This document shows positions 9,406-17,858 of a stretch of 64,000 bases of DNA, one piece after another. The stretch's first letter is position 1, and every line of letters begins with the position of its first letter. The notes beneath the pieces are model-generated. The model searched no databases. It saw only the letters and a list, made by a program, of their open reading frames with translations, and was not told the origin of the DNA. Source of the DNA: CAYZJV01 sp964616275 (lineage in GTDB: Bacteria; Spirochaetota; Spirochaetia; Sphaerochaetales; Sphaerochaetaceae); the NCBI GenBank assembly GCA_964616275.1, contig CAZTUL010000003.1, positions 1-64,000 of the forward strand, read 5' to 3'. Position numbers and translations under genes: made by a program.

Positions 9406-10118
9406 TGACTCCTCATAACAGGGCAGCACTCGGAGATATTGCTAAAACGGTTCTGCTGCCGGGAGATCCAGATCGGGCTGCCTGGGTTGCCGCAGAATTT
9501 CTCACCGATGCACGCGAAATCACACAAGTTCGAGGAATGCGCGGGTTTACTGGAATGTACCAGGATACTGAAGTGTCCGTAATGGCCAGTGGTATGGGAG
9601 GCCCTTCTGCCGGCATTTATAGTTATGAACTCTTTTCTGTTTATGATGTTGATCGTATTATTCGTATAGGAACCTCTGGAGGCCTTGTAGAGTCCGTCGC
9701 AGTTGGCGATGTCGTCATTGCTATGACGGCGAGTACCGATAGTGCGTGGGCTCATCAGTACAGGCTGCCTGGAACTTTGAGTCCTTCAGCAGATTTCAAA
9801 CTGTTTGACTATGCTGTTCATGTTGCAAGAAAGCATGATATACCCTTCCATGCAGGAATGGTTTTCTCAAGTGATTTGTTCTCCTCGTATAATGCTCTCG
9901 GAGCCGACTCCTGGAAATCATGGGCAATGTTAGGAGCCCTTGTTCAAGATATGGAAACCTATGCTCTCTATTGTACCGCTGCTTATGTAAAAAAGCAGGC
10001 GTTATCGCTACTCACTATGACCGACAGTTGTGTAACTGGCCAAGGTCTGGCAGATGCAAAGCGTCTATCAGCGTTACAGCCTATGATAACTATTGCTCTC
10101 GAAACTGCCCGCATGTGA
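9405..10118 (+). CDS. deoD: DeoD-type nucleoside phosphorylase (first copy)
   Basis: A 237-residue hexameric-type purine nucleoside phosphorylase, splitting (deoxy)ribonucleosides with phosphate into base and (deoxy)ribose-1-phosphate. Visible: His4 (contacts the neighbour's active site in E. coli DeoD), the phosphate-binding GDPDR and VRGM segments, and TMTDS with the catalytic Asp near residue 206. Unusually, the VEMEA motif of E. coli DeoD reads VQDMET here: the ribose-binding second Glu is kept, the first is Asp, and a bulky Tyr follows. The binding site may therefore differ from the second copy at 12845. AAAGGAG lies 7 bases upstream of the ATG and the gene overlaps permease 2 by one base. 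Uridine phosphorylase activity cannot be excluded. Confidence 0.88.
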   Translation: MTPHNRAALGDIAKTVLLPGDPDRAAWVAAEFLTDAREITQVRGMRGFTGMYQDTEVSVMASGMGGPSAGIYSYELFSVYDVDRIIRIGTSGGLVESVAVGDVVIAMTASTDSAWAHQYRLPGTLSPSADFKLFDYAVHVARKHDIPFHAGMVFSSDLFSSYNALGADSWKSWAMLGALVQDMETYALYCTAAYVKKQALSLLTMTDSCVTGQGLADAKRLSALQPMITIALETARM

Positions 10119-10131
10119 GGAACCCAGCATT

Positions 10132-10758
10132 ATGTCCAACAACCCTATACTATTGTTTAATGAAACTATGCGTATACGATTTGCCTGTAAACGCTATAAG
10201 AAAACGCCTATTGACCCCCAGAATGTACACCAGATACTTGAGGCGGGACGGCTAAGCCCTACCTCATTTGGTCTAGAGGGTTGGCACTTCCATATTGTTA
10301 CATCCGCCACTCTGAGAACCCGTATGACTGAAGCCTGTTTTAATCAGGAATCGGTAGAGACTGCTCCGGTGAGTGTAGTAATCACAGCAAAAACAGCTTC
10401 ATCTTATGATCCCTACGGTCAGTTCGTACGAGAAAGAGGACAGCGATTCCCAGGGACATTGCAAGAATTCATTGATGATTACAAAGGATATTATCAATTT
10501 CTCAAGGATAATGAGCGACTTGACTGCTGGTCCCGGTCACAATGTTATATTGCTGCGGCGAATATGATGCAGGCTGCAGCAACAATTGGTATTCAGAGCT
10601 GTGCAATTGAAGGGTTTGATGAATCAAAAGTAGCTCCAATTATCAACATTGATAGTGCAATCTGGCAGGTTGCTCTCATTATAACATTCGGGTACCCGGA
10701 TGAACCAATTCGCGAAAAAATTCGCGTGTCATCTAAAGATGTAACAACGTTTCACTGA
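10132..10758 (+). CDS. Nitroreductase-family NAD(P)H oxidoreductase
   Basis: A 208-residue flavoprotein of the nitroreductase family (PF00881). The frame runs upstream to 10093, but ATG 10132 lies just after the phosphorylase stop and behind a GAGG element. Family marks are the N-terminal MRIRFACKRYKKTPI (FMN phosphate-binding Arg and Lys), the SPTSFGLEGWHF segment near residues 42-53, and the C-terminal GYPDEPIREKIRV segment. Members use FMN to reduce nitroaromatics, quinones or other acceptors, and the physiological substrate is not readable from sequence. It is last in the nucleoside uptake operon and converges on the nucleoside hydrolase gene with a 17-base gap. Confidence 0.88.
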   Translation: MSNNPILLFNETMRIRFACKRYKKTPIDPQNVHQILEAGRLSPTSFGLEGWHFHIVTSATLRTRMTEACFNQESVETAPVSVVITAKTASSYDPYGQFVRERGQRFPGTLQEFIDDYKGYYQFLKDNERLDCWSRSQCYIAAANMMQAAATIGIQSCAIEGFDESKVAPIINIDSAIWQVALIITFGYPDEPIREKIRVSSKDVTTFH

Positions 10759-10775
10759 TCTGGACTGGTACTTAC

Positions 10776-11693
10776 TTACGGTAAGCAAGAAAAAGCCCTA
10801 TCCAGCAGAGCCCAGAATCTCGCAGCATCAGCATCAACTCCCACCAGCACTGCTCCAAATTCAGAGGGAACACTTGCTATCGTCTTACCATATGTCTCCT
10901 GATCATGAAGTTCTACTCGAATATCGTGACGTTCTAAAGTAAATAGGGAGGGGTCGGCTACATAGGCGACACAACAGGGGTCATGCATCGCTGGATAATC
11001 ACTCCCGTGCACACGGCATGCTTCCCGATAGTTCGTCATAGAGGCGTTGAACATGGCTGCCGATTTGGAGGGAAGTTTCCCATACCGAGCCGCCTGTAAA
11101 GCATCGAGCTGCACTTTCAGTGTAACATCGAGCCCCATCATTACTAGAGGTGCTCCACTTGAGAATACGATATGGGCTGATTCTGGATCGGCAAAAATAT
11201 TGAACTCGGCATAAGGAGTTCTATTCCCTTTGCCCATTGACCCACCCATGAGCACAATGTTCTTCACCAATTGTGGTAATCGAGGTTCTAATCGGATGGC
11301 CATGGCAATATTGGTCAAAGGCCCGGTTGGGACCAGCGTAATTTCATGTGGATGAGCCAACACCGTATCAATTATAAATTGAACTCCGTGTTTCTTTTCT
11401 GCTTTTTTTGTTAAAGGTGGAAATACCGGACCATCTAACCCACTTTCACCATGGATATCGCCGCCTACTACCTGTTCTCGAAGAAGCGGTCGATCCATCC
11501 CTCGGTAAACTGGGGCATCTTCTCCTATGAGTTGGCAGACATTGAGTGTATTTCGTAAGGTCTTATCACATATTTGGTTCCCGGCAACTGCCACAATCCC
11601 CATAATTTGGATCTCTTTAAGACCGGATGCCATTACAATGGCAACCATATCATCCTGCCCAGTATCGACATCAAGAATAATTTTTTCAGCCAT
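10776..11693 (-). CDS. Nucleoside hydrolase (IunH/RihA family)
   Basis: A 305-residue inosine/uridine-preferring nucleoside hydrolase (PF01156), which cleaves ribonucleosides to base and ribose using a Ca2+-bound water. The Asp-rich N-terminal metal site reads DVDTGQDD (residues 7-14), a variant of the usual DTDPGxDD. A GPLTNIA segment near 125 and the HDPCCVAY segment near 237, with the conserved His-Asp, are present. An ATG exists at 11753, but ATG 11693 has AGGTGGAG upstream and starts right before the metal motif. It is divergent from the aldo/keto reductase and sits between two nucleoside phosphorylase genes, fitting a salvage role. Confidence 0.9.
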   Translation of the reverse strand: MAEKIILDVDTGQDDMVAIVMASGLKEIQIMGIVAVAGNQICDKTLRNTLNVCQLIGEDAPVYRGMDRPLLREQVVGGDIHGESGLDGPVFPPLTKKAEKKHGVQFIIDTVLAHPHEITLVPTGPLTNIAMAIRLEPRLPQLVKNIVLMGGSMGKGNRTPYAEFNIFADPESAHIVFSSGAPLVMMGLDVTLKVQLDALQAARYGKLPSKSAAMFNASMTNYREACRVHGSDYPAMHDPCCVAYVADPSLFTLERHDIRVELHDQETYGKTIASVPSEFGAVLVGVDADAARFWALLDRAFSCLP

Positions 11694-11780
11694 CGGCTCC
11701 ACCTCTATGCAAACGGATAACATCAGTATGCCAAAGAGCACAGTTCTAAGCAATAAGAGTTTTGAAATTACAGCATCTCC

Positions 11781-11810
11781 TTGACTTTATTTATCAGACA
11801 ATCCTATCAT
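11781..11810 (+). promoter_or_regulatory. Sigma70-type promoter of the aldo/keto reductase gene
   Basis: TTGACT (-35, 11781-11786) and TATCAT (-10, 11805-11810) are separated by 18 bases. The reductase ATG follows 24 bases downstream with a GAGGAGG site. It lies in the gap between the divergent nucleoside hydrolase and reductase genes. Confidence 0.6.
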
Positions 11811-11833
11811 GGAGGCCTGAGAGGAGGTTTGTC

Positions 11834-12817
11834 ATGCACACCAGACCGTTTGGTTCAAAAAAATCTATGATTTCTGAGGTAGGCCTAGGTACCTGGCAGA
11901 TTGGAGGTTTCTGGGGAACCGTTGAAGATAGCACCGCAATGAAAATTCTCGAGACAGCTGTCGAGCAGGGAATCACCTTTTTTGATACATCGGACAACTA
12001 TGGGAATGGACGGAGTGAATCATTTATCGGTAAATTTCTTCAAAATCATAAAGATTCACTATATGTAGCTACCAAACAAGGTCGCAACCCAACTCCAGGT
12101 TGGCCGGATAATTTTAAGCCGGAGGTTATGGTTCAACATGTTGAGAATTCGCTTTCAAGACTAAAATTAGAGCAAATAGACCTATTACAGCTTCATTGTC
12201 TACCTCAAGAAGTTTTAGAAGATGGAACCGTTTTTGAAGTATTGCGAGATTTAAAAAAACAAGGAAAGATTGCCGACTTTGGTGCAAGCGTTGAATCTGT
12301 GGAGCAAGGCCTTACCTGCTTAAAACAAGAGGGACTTGCATCACTTCAGGTCATTTTTAATATCTACAGACAGAAACTCATTACAGAGCTTCTTGGACAG
12401 GCACAGCAACAAGGTGTTTCCATTATTGCCCGTATTCCACTGGCTAGTGGATTACTCTCGGGGAAAATGACAAAGGATACGAAATTTGCTGAAACCGATC
12501 ACCGAAATTTCAATCGTGATGGAGCAAAATTCAATGTAGGTGAAACGTTTGCCGGAATTCCTTTTGAAACTGGGGTTGAAATTACTGACGAACTGAAAGC
12601 ACTTAAACCAGAAGGTATGACGCTTGCTCAAATGGCCCTCAGATGGGTTCTTGATCATGATGCCGTATCGGTAGTAATTCCTGGGGCGAGCCGTCCCGAA
12701 CAGGTTATTTCAAATGCTGCTATATCGGAAATCCCTCCCCTCTCTCCTGAATTACACAAGAAGTTACAAAATTTTTATCATGAGAAAGTTGCACAACACA
12801 TTCGAGGACCGTATTAA
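11834..12817 (+). CDS. Aldo/keto reductase
   Basis: A 327-residue NADPH-dependent oxidoreductase of the aldo/keto reductase superfamily (PF00248, TIM barrel). The catalytic tetrad is visible: Asp and Tyr in GITFFDTSDNYGNGRSE (near residues 46-62), Lys in YVATKQG and His in LLQLHCL. The C-terminal VIPGASRPEQV segment is the nucleotide-binding signature. ATG 11834 is chosen over an upstream in-frame ATG at 11762 because of the GAGGAGG site six bases before it and the promoter at 11781-11810. The substrate cannot be read. A second DeoD-like gene follows 27 bases later, so a role in handling sugars released from nucleosides is possible. Confidence 0.9.
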   Translation: MHTRPFGSKKSMISEVGLGTWQIGGFWGTVEDSTAMKILETAVEQGITFFDTSDNYGNGRSESFIGKFLQNHKDSLYVATKQGRNPTPGWPDNFKPEVMVQHVENSLSRLKLEQIDLLQLHCLPQEVLEDGTVFEVLRDLKKQGKIADFGASVESVEQGLTCLKQEGLASLQVIFNIYRQKLITELLGQAQQQGVSIIARIPLASGLLSGKMTKDTKFAETDHRNFNRDGAKFNVGETFAGIPFETGVEITDELKALKPEGMTLAQMALRWVLDHDAVSVVIPGASRPEQVISNAAISEIPPLSPELHKKLQNFYHEKVAQHIRGPY

Positions 12818-12844
12818 TATAAGAATAAAAAAAAGAGGTATGCC

Positions 12845-13573
12845 ATGGTTCCCACACCAACAACTCACAATAACGCCAAACTGGGAGACATTGCGGAGAG
12901 TATTTTGCTTCCCGGAGATCCGCTTCGAGCAAAATATATTGCCGAGAATTATTTAGAAAACGCTGTATGTTACACACAGGTTCGAGGAATGCTTGGATTC
13001 ACAGGGACTTATAAGGGTGTACGAGTTTCCGTTCAGGGAACGGGAATGGGTGGACCTTCAATGGGCATTTATGCTTACGAACTCATTCATGGGTATCAGG
13101 TAAAACGATTAATCCGTATTGGATCTGCAGGAGCGCTCCAGGATTCTTTACATGTTGGCGATATTATTGGTGCCAGTGCAGCCAGTTATGACACCGATTA
13201 TTCGAGAAGCTGGAATCTCCCAGGTACCATAACTCCAGCGGCTTCTTTCTCATTATTACTTGCCGCAAAATTAGCTGCAGATAAGCGAGACCAACCCATA
13301 ACTATTGGACCAATTCTTTCAAGCGACCAATTCTATACTCCAAATGGAACCGATGATCTAATCCCATGGAAGAGAGCAGGACTTTTAGCAGTTGAAATGG
13401 AAGCCGCATCGCTCTATTTGACTGCACAGGCGGCCGGCGTGGAAGCAGTCTGTCTCCTCACCGTTACTGATTTACCCTTTACAGGCGAACAACTGTCAAG
13501 TGCTGACCGGGAACAATCACTCGACACCATGATTCGACTCGGTTTGCAAGTTGCAATAAGTACCTCAATGTAG
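12845..13573 (+). CDS. deoD: DeoD-type purine nucleoside phosphorylase (second copy)
   Basis: A 242-residue homologue of E. coli DeoD, closer to the classical enzyme than the copy at 9405. Visible: THNNAKLGD with the conserved His, GDPLRAKYIAENYL, VRGMLGFTGTYKG, GTGMGGPSMGIYAYEL, RIGSAGAL, the intact VEMEAASLYL ribose-binding motif and TVTDLPFTGEQ with the catalytic Asp. The classical His after that Asp is replaced by Leu. It should phosphorolyse purine nucleosides to base and ribose-1-phosphate in the cytoplasm. AGAGGTA precedes the ATG. It follows the aldo/keto reductase in the same direction and leads into the chromate transporter pair 7 bases later. Confidence 0.9.
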   Translation: MVPTPTTHNNAKLGDIAESILLPGDPLRAKYIAENYLENAVCYTQVRGMLGFTGTYKGVRVSVQGTGMGGPSMGIYAYELIHGYQVKRLIRIGSAGALQDSLHVGDIIGASAASYDTDYSRSWNLPGTITPAASFSLLLAAKLAADKRDQPITIGPILSSDQFYTPNGTDDLIPWKRAGLLAVEMEAASLYLTAQAAGVEAVCLLTVTDLPFTGEQLSSADREQSLDTMIRLGLQVAISTSM

Positions 13574-13580
13574 GAAACAC

Positions 13581-14201
13581 GTGAAAAATCAAACTACGAA
13601 ACCGCCGGAACAGATTTCTCATAGAATGTTGTTTTGGACTCTCTTCTCCAGAACCTTCTTACTCAGTGCGTTCACTGTGGGAGGTGGATATGTAATCGTT
13701 CCGCTCATGAGAAAAACCTTCGTTGAAAAACTAGCTTGGATTGAAGAGAGCGAAATGCTCGACCTTATTGCTATAGCCCAATCATCTCCGGGACCTATTG
13801 CAGTGAACACCTCCATTCTTATTGGATACAAAATTGCCGGTGTTCCCGGAGCACTGATAACTTTGTTTGGAACGATTCTTCCCCCACTTATTATCCTCAC
13901 ATTATTTAGCTACGTGTATCACATTATTCGAGACAATAAGATAATGAGAGCCCTGTTTTATGGTATGAGTATAGGAGTAGCTGTTGTCATTCTTGATGCT
14001 GTAACCAGTATGGCAACAACGATAGTGTCTAAAAGAAAAATCCTTCCAGTATTCATGATGATTGGAGCTTTTATACTAGCAATAACACTCAACATACATA
14101 TTGTGGTAATAATTCTCTCTTGTGCAGCAATTGGCATCTTAGTAACATTATTGGCTTCCTGGCGAGAACGCAAGAATCAAAACGCGGGAACAGCACCATG
14201 A
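13581..14201 (+). CDS. Chromate transporter family subunit (N-terminal-type half)
   Basis: A 206-residue membrane protein of the CHR family (PF02417), single-domain form. The family motif is clear: FTVGGGYVIVPLMRKTFVE near residues 32-50 and AIAQSSPGPIAVNTSILIG near 70-88. It starts at GTG 13581, eight bases after the phosphorylase stop, with AGGAA upstream. In many bacteria ChrA is one fused protein of about 400 residues. Here it is two half-size genes overlapping by four bases, so the pair probably assembles as a heterodimer. Chromate is the textbook substrate, but most short CHR proteins have unknown natural substrates (an anion is likely). Confidence 0.9.
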   Translation: MKNQTTKPPEQISHRMLFWTLFSRTFLLSAFTVGGGYVIVPLMRKTFVEKLAWIEESEMLDLIAIAQSSPGPIAVNTSILIGYKIAGVPGALITLFGTILPPLIILTLFSYVYHIIRDNKIMRALFYGMSIGVAVVILDAVTSMATTIVSKRKILPVFMMIGAFILAITLNIHIVVIILSCAAIGILVTLLASWRERKNQNAGTAP

Positions 14202-14770
14202 TGTACTTTCAGCTGTTTTGGAGTTTTGTGCAAATTGGATTGTTGAGCTTCGGTGGGGGATATGCTGCACTACCACTTATTCAACAGCAGATTGTTACAA
14301 TACGCGGTTGGTTGACACTCCAGGAATTTACCGATGTTGTCACCATCTCTCAGATGACTCCAGGTCCAATAGCTCTCAATGCTGCATCGTTTGTGGGTTC
14401 TCAACTCTTAGGTATTCCTGGAGCTATTATTGCTACGATTGGTAATGTATTACCATCACTAGTTATAGTCCTTATTCTTGCATGGTTCTACTTTCGCTAC
14501 AGGAGTTTAAAACTGATTCAAGGCATGTTGTATGGATTACGACCGGCAGTAGTCGCACTCATTGCATCGGCCGGGTTGTCCATACTGTTTCTTGCACTAT
14601 TCAATCGCCCAACACTTCCAGAATCTCTGCATGAGGTTTCATGGTTCGCCGTGGTATTCTTTTGCTTAGGATTTGTGTTTATGCGAAGAAAAAAACCGAA
14701 TCCAATCATGATAATACTCGGATCTGGACTTGTGGTTGTGGTAGTATATTTATTGGGCATACCCATCTAG
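14198..14770 (+). CDS. Chromate transporter family subunit (C-terminal-type half)
   Basis: A 190-residue partner of the preceding CHR-family subunit. It has the same motif in its own version: GLLSFGGGYAALPLIQQQIV near residues 13-32 and TISQMTPGPIALNAASFVG near 50-68, followed by four to five hydrophobic helices. ATG 14198 overlaps the previous stop by four bases (ATGA), and a second ATG follows directly. An upstream in-frame start at 14120 lies deep inside the other gene and is rejected. Confidence 0.9.
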   Translation: MMYFQLFWSFVQIGLLSFGGGYAALPLIQQQIVTIRGWLTLQEFTDVVTISQMTPGPIALNAASFVGSQLLGIPGAIIATIGNVLPSLVIVLILAWFYFRYRSLKLIQGMLYGLRPAVVALIASAGLSILFLALFNRPTLPESLHEVSWFAVVFFCLGFVFMRRKKPNPIMIILGSGLVVVVVYLLGIPI

Positions 14771-14803
14771 AGAATTTTACAGAGGATAGAGCGAGGTGGA
14801 GAC

Positions 14804-15901
14804 ATGAATAACAAGGATATTATCGTAGTGTATGGATCAGATGCACGTACGATGACTCGTACACTCATCGAGAACATTCCGTTAGAAGACATGGTTAATC
14901 ATGATGCACATATCGTACTCAAACCAAATCTTGTGGTTCCGAGACCCGCCTCTGAAGGAGCTACCACACATCCTGAAATCGTACAGACTCTCATTGAAAT
15001 TCTACAGGAACGAGGATTTTTTAACCTATCTATTGTGGAGAGTGCCTGGGTGGGAGCCTCAACCAAAGAGGCCTTTCGTGTCCATAAATATGATGAAATA
15101 GCTAAACACTATAACGTAAATCTTATTGATGTAAAACACGATTCCTACCAATCAATATCTGCTCATGGGTATTCAGTTGAAATGTCACAAAGCATTATGA
15201 AAACTGATTTTCTTATCAGCCTTCCTGTGCTCAAGGGACATTGCCAAACTATGGTTACCTGTGCATTAAAGAACATGAAGGGCTGTATATCTGACGCTTC
15301 AAAACGAAAATTTCATGCTTGGGGTCTGCATGAACCTATTGCTGCCCTCAACACTATTCGGTCTGCAGATTTAGTGATTGTTGATAGTCTGGAGGGCGAT
15401 CTGGATTTTGAGGAAGGGGGTAATCCTGTACAGACAAACCGTATGTTCGCAGGTATAGACAGTGTCCTTATAGATACGTTTGGTGCAAATCTGATGGGCT
15501 TTGATGCATCAGAGATACCTTATATACAGATTGCAGAGCAATTCGGTATAGGCTCTACTCATCTTGATGAGGCTAACATTTTTGAACTGAATGCCGATAC
15601 AAACGCTGGTTCTGAACGACCGTCCGGCAAAGTAAAAGAACTAGCAACGTATACGATACCTTCCTCTGCATGCAGTGCCTGCTACGGGAACCTCATTCAC
15701 GCTATTGCTCGTATGCAGGATCACGGAACACTCCATCAGTTACGACGTAAGGTCCATATTGGACAGGGGTACAAAGGGAAATCGGGTTGTGGAATTGGAG
15801 TTGGCATCTGTACCAGTGGATTTACCCATTCACTTCCAGGCTGTCCACCGAGAGCTCTCGATATGGTTCATTTTCTTGAACGATTATGTATCTTAGAATA
15901 A
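14804..15901 (+). CDS. DUF362-family protein with C-terminal cysteine clusters
   Basis: A 365-residue protein of the DUF362 family (PF04015). The N-terminal two thirds carry the family core: VLKPNLVVPRPASEG near residues 44-58, LPVLKGHCQTMVTCALKNMKG near 140-160 and the late IVDSLEGD segment. The last 100 residues hold an SACSACYG element and a GCGIGVGIC...GC group, spaced like iron-sulfur ligands though not a standard ferredoxin pattern. Some DUF362 proteins are fused to ferredoxin domains, but no reaction is established. GAGGTGGAG precedes the ATG. It follows the chromate pair by 33 bases and is probably the last gene of that operon. Confidence 0.85.
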   Translation: MNNKDIIVVYGSDARTMTRTLIENIPLEDMVNHDAHIVLKPNLVVPRPASEGATTHPEIVQTLIEILQERGFFNLSIVESAWVGASTKEAFRVHKYDEIAKHYNVNLIDVKHDSYQSISAHGYSVEMSQSIMKTDFLISLPVLKGHCQTMVTCALKNMKGCISDASKRKFHAWGLHEPIAALNTIRSADLVIVDSLEGDLDFEEGGNPVQTNRMFAGIDSVLIDTFGANLMGFDASEIPYIQIAEQFGIGSTHLDEANIFELNADTNAGSERPSGKVKELATYTIPSSACSACYGNLIHAIARMQDHGTLHQLRRKVHIGQGYKGKSGCGIGVGICTSGFTHSLPGCPPRALDMVHFLERLCILE

Positions 15902-15917
15902 AAATCCAATTCTAGGA

Positions 15918-15946
15918 TTGTCATGACCTTTTCATCTCTATAGAAT
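15918..15946 (+). promoter_or_regulatory. Promoter predicting a leaderless MFS mRNA
   Basis: TTGTCA (-35, 15918-15923), a 17-base spacer and TAGAAT (-10, 15941-15946). Only six bases separate the -10 box from the ATG at 15953, so transcription should begin at or next to the start codon. There is no clear Shine-Dalgarno sequence. Confidence 0.6.
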
Positions 15947-15952
15947 GGCGGC

Positions 15953-17239
15953 ATGGAACAACGTACAAGTGGCCTACGCGAGATGATTAACCTCTATCGA
16001 GGTCTACCTAAACCTATCTATGCTCTCTTCTTTGCAACCATCATGAATGGATTAGGGATTTTCGTGTACCCTTTCATGGTCTTGTTACTTACACAGCATC
16101 TCGGATTCAGTGACGCGTGGACCGGTGCGTTCATGTCCCTCGCAGCATTAGCCTATCTGCCCGGTTCCTTTGTTGGCGGCAAATTAGCAGATAAAATCGG
16201 GAGAAAAAAGGTCATGGTGTATGGCCAGCTTCTTGCAAGCTCCATGTTTATTGTCTGTGGCTTCCTGGGAAAATCACACCTTATTCCTCTATTCATATTC
16301 TTCCATCTTATGTTTGATGGAGCTACAGATCCTGCTAGATCTGCGTTGATGACCGATGCAACTACTCAGGAAAACCGGCAGGTGAGTTTTTCTTTAAACT
16401 ATCTAGGCTATAATATAGGGTTCTCCGTTGGGCCACTTATTGGTGGGTTCCTTTTCTACAGGGCTCCTCAATGGTTGTTCTTCGGTAATGCCATTGCAGG
16501 GTTTGTCGCTATTATCTTTGTTGCTTTTACGGTCCCCGAATCCATTCCTGACCAAAAGGCAATCGAGGCAAGTTATAGTTCAGACTCAACCGAACGGGGA
16601 CATCCCGGCAGCTGGTTACAGGCTATGCTTTCACGACCACGATTATTACTTCTTGCTGTCTGTATCACTTTTTTTAGCTTCGCATACAGTCAATCTCTCT
16701 TTGCACTACCGCTATACACTACTCGACTGTATGGTGAAGCTGGAGCAACATTATACGGTTCGATCATGAGTTTAAATGCGATAGTGGTTGTTCTTAGTAA
16801 TGCATTTCTCGTCATGGCATTACGTCGGTTTCATCCGCTTCGTAACATTGCCCTTGCAGGTATACTCTATGCTGTTGGATTTTCCTGCCTTGGACTTGCA
16901 CAGCAACCTATCTGGTTTTATGTTCTTGCAACAATATATACCTTGGGTGAAGTAATAGATGCTACAAACACCCAATACTATATTGCAAATAATACTCCCA
17001 TGAGCCACAGAGCCCGATTCAGTGCTATCCTACCCGTAATTATGGGAACAGGACACGCAATAGCACCTCTCATTGGCGGACAGGTCAGTACGCGCTACGG
17101 ACTGGAAATTCTCTGGATTCTTGTGGGTATTACGGCAATTGTAGGTACAGTAGGAATCCTCATCCTCTACTGGACCGAGCCACAGGAAAGTAAAAACTCT
17201 TATAAAAAAATTGTAGACAATTCAATCATAGAAAGGTGA
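15953..17239 (+). CDS. MFS transporter, drug/multidrug-type
   Basis: A 428-residue major facilitator with about 12 transmembrane helices in two halves and a charged central loop near residues 198-220. The classical motif A between helices 2 and 3 reads GGKLADKIGRKKVMV (near 74-88), and a DPARSALMTD segment lies near 126-135. Both are typical of proton-driven exporters of the DHA1 class. The substrate is unknown. The gene has its own promoter with the -10 box six bases from the ATG and lacks a good ribosome site. It stands alone between the DUF362 gene and an XRE regulator. Confidence 0.9.
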   Translation: MEQRTSGLREMINLYRGLPKPIYALFFATIMNGLGIFVYPFMVLLLTQHLGFSDAWTGAFMSLAALAYLPGSFVGGKLADKIGRKKVMVYGQLLASSMFIVCGFLGKSHLIPLFIFFHLMFDGATDPARSALMTDATTQENRQVSFSLNYLGYNIGFSVGPLIGGFLFYRAPQWLFFGNAIAGFVAIIFVAFTVPESIPDQKAIEASYSSDSTERGHPGSWLQAMLSRPRLLLLAVCITFFSFAYSQSLFALPLYTTRLYGEAGATLYGSIMSLNAIVVVLSNAFLVMALRRFHPLRNIALAGILYAVGFSCLGLAQQPIWFYVLATIYTLGEVIDATNTQYYIANNTPMSHRARFSAILPVIMGTGHAIAPLIGGQVSTRYGLEILWILVGITAIVGTVGILILYWTEPQESKNSYKKIVDNSIIER

Positions 17240-17373
17240 CAATTCTGTAGGATATTGCAAGCCTTTTACTATTAATTACATTTTTAAAAACAATCTTGTA
17301 TTTTCAGACTGATAAAACAGTTACGTGAACTGGTTTAGCTTAGGCAAAATGCACAGAATTGTATTAAGACTAC

Positions 17374-17402
17374 TTTACATATTTTGCAATCAACTCTATT
17401 GT
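17374..17402 (+). promoter_or_regulatory. Promoter predicting a leaderless XRE-regulator mRNA
   Basis: TTTACA (-35, 17374-17379), a 17-base spacer and TATTGT (-10, 17397-17402), followed by exactly six bases before ATG 17409. This is the same geometry as the MFS and queH promoters and helps to fix the regulator's start. Confidence 0.5.
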
Positions 17403-17408
17403 TATAAC

Positions 17409-17630
17409 ATGGATGTAGGAAAAGCGATACGAGATTTAAGAGTCAAAGCCGGATACTCACAGGATAAACTTGTTGGAGAAACGGGAATATCGCGTAGCCA
17501 GCTTTACTTTATTGAATCTGGAAGATGTGTGCCGCGAGTTGAAACCATGGAAAAGATTGCATCTGTTTTGCACATGCGAGTTTCTGATATTATTTTGTAT
17601 GCGGAAAATCAATACCCTTCAAAATCATAA
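17409..17630 (+). CDS. Small XRE-family DNA-binding protein
   Basis: A 73-residue protein that is essentially a single helix-turn-helix domain of the XRE/Cro family (PF01381): AIRDLRVKAGYSQDKLVGETGISRSQLYFIE with the recognition helix at about residues 27-37. The frame is open upstream to 17325. ATG 17409 is preferred because the domain begins there and the promoter lies six bases upstream; no Shine-Dalgarno sequence is visible for any start. With no sensor domain, it is probably a local repressor or a partner of another protein. Targets are unknown, and the neighbouring MFS gene is a candidate by proximity. Confidence 0.75.
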   Translation: MDVGKAIRDLRVKAGYSQDKLVGETGISRSQLYFIESGRCVPRVETMEKIASVLHMRVSDIILYAENQYPSKS

Positions 17631-17858
17631 TTAAAAGAGACTACTAAAACAGTAAGACAGGCCCATGGAGAAAGACCTTGATTCGTGGACAAAAAGGGAG
17701 GGAAGAAGGAGCTGCTCCATAAAAGGAAATACCGGCTCCTTCCTCGGTTCTGTTACCGTAGTGGAAAAATCGCCCATATATGCGGTGACATACGACAAAA
17801 GGCTGCCGTTTACGTTTTGAACGAATCCGGCAGCCTTTCTTTTCACTATAACAATCTA
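17631..17858. other. Gap with two inverted repeats between XRE gene and ilvB
   Basis: This 228-base gap holds GAAGGAGC (17705-17712) facing GCTCCTTC (17735-17742), plus the terminator at 17797-17842. I see no good small ORF. The first repeat lacks a nearby U-run on the plus strand. On the minus strand a T-rich stretch follows it at some distance, so it could be a backup terminator for ilvB or part of a small RNA. Confidence 0.4.
17797..17842. terminator. Bidirectional terminator of the ilv operon
   Basis: AAAGGCTGCCG (17798-17808) pairs perfectly with CGGCAGCCTTT (17828-17838), an 11-bp stem with a 19-base loop. It is flanked by A's on the left and CTTTTC on the right, so it can work in both directions. 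It lies 17 bases past the ilvB stop (minus strand). Confidence 0.75.
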
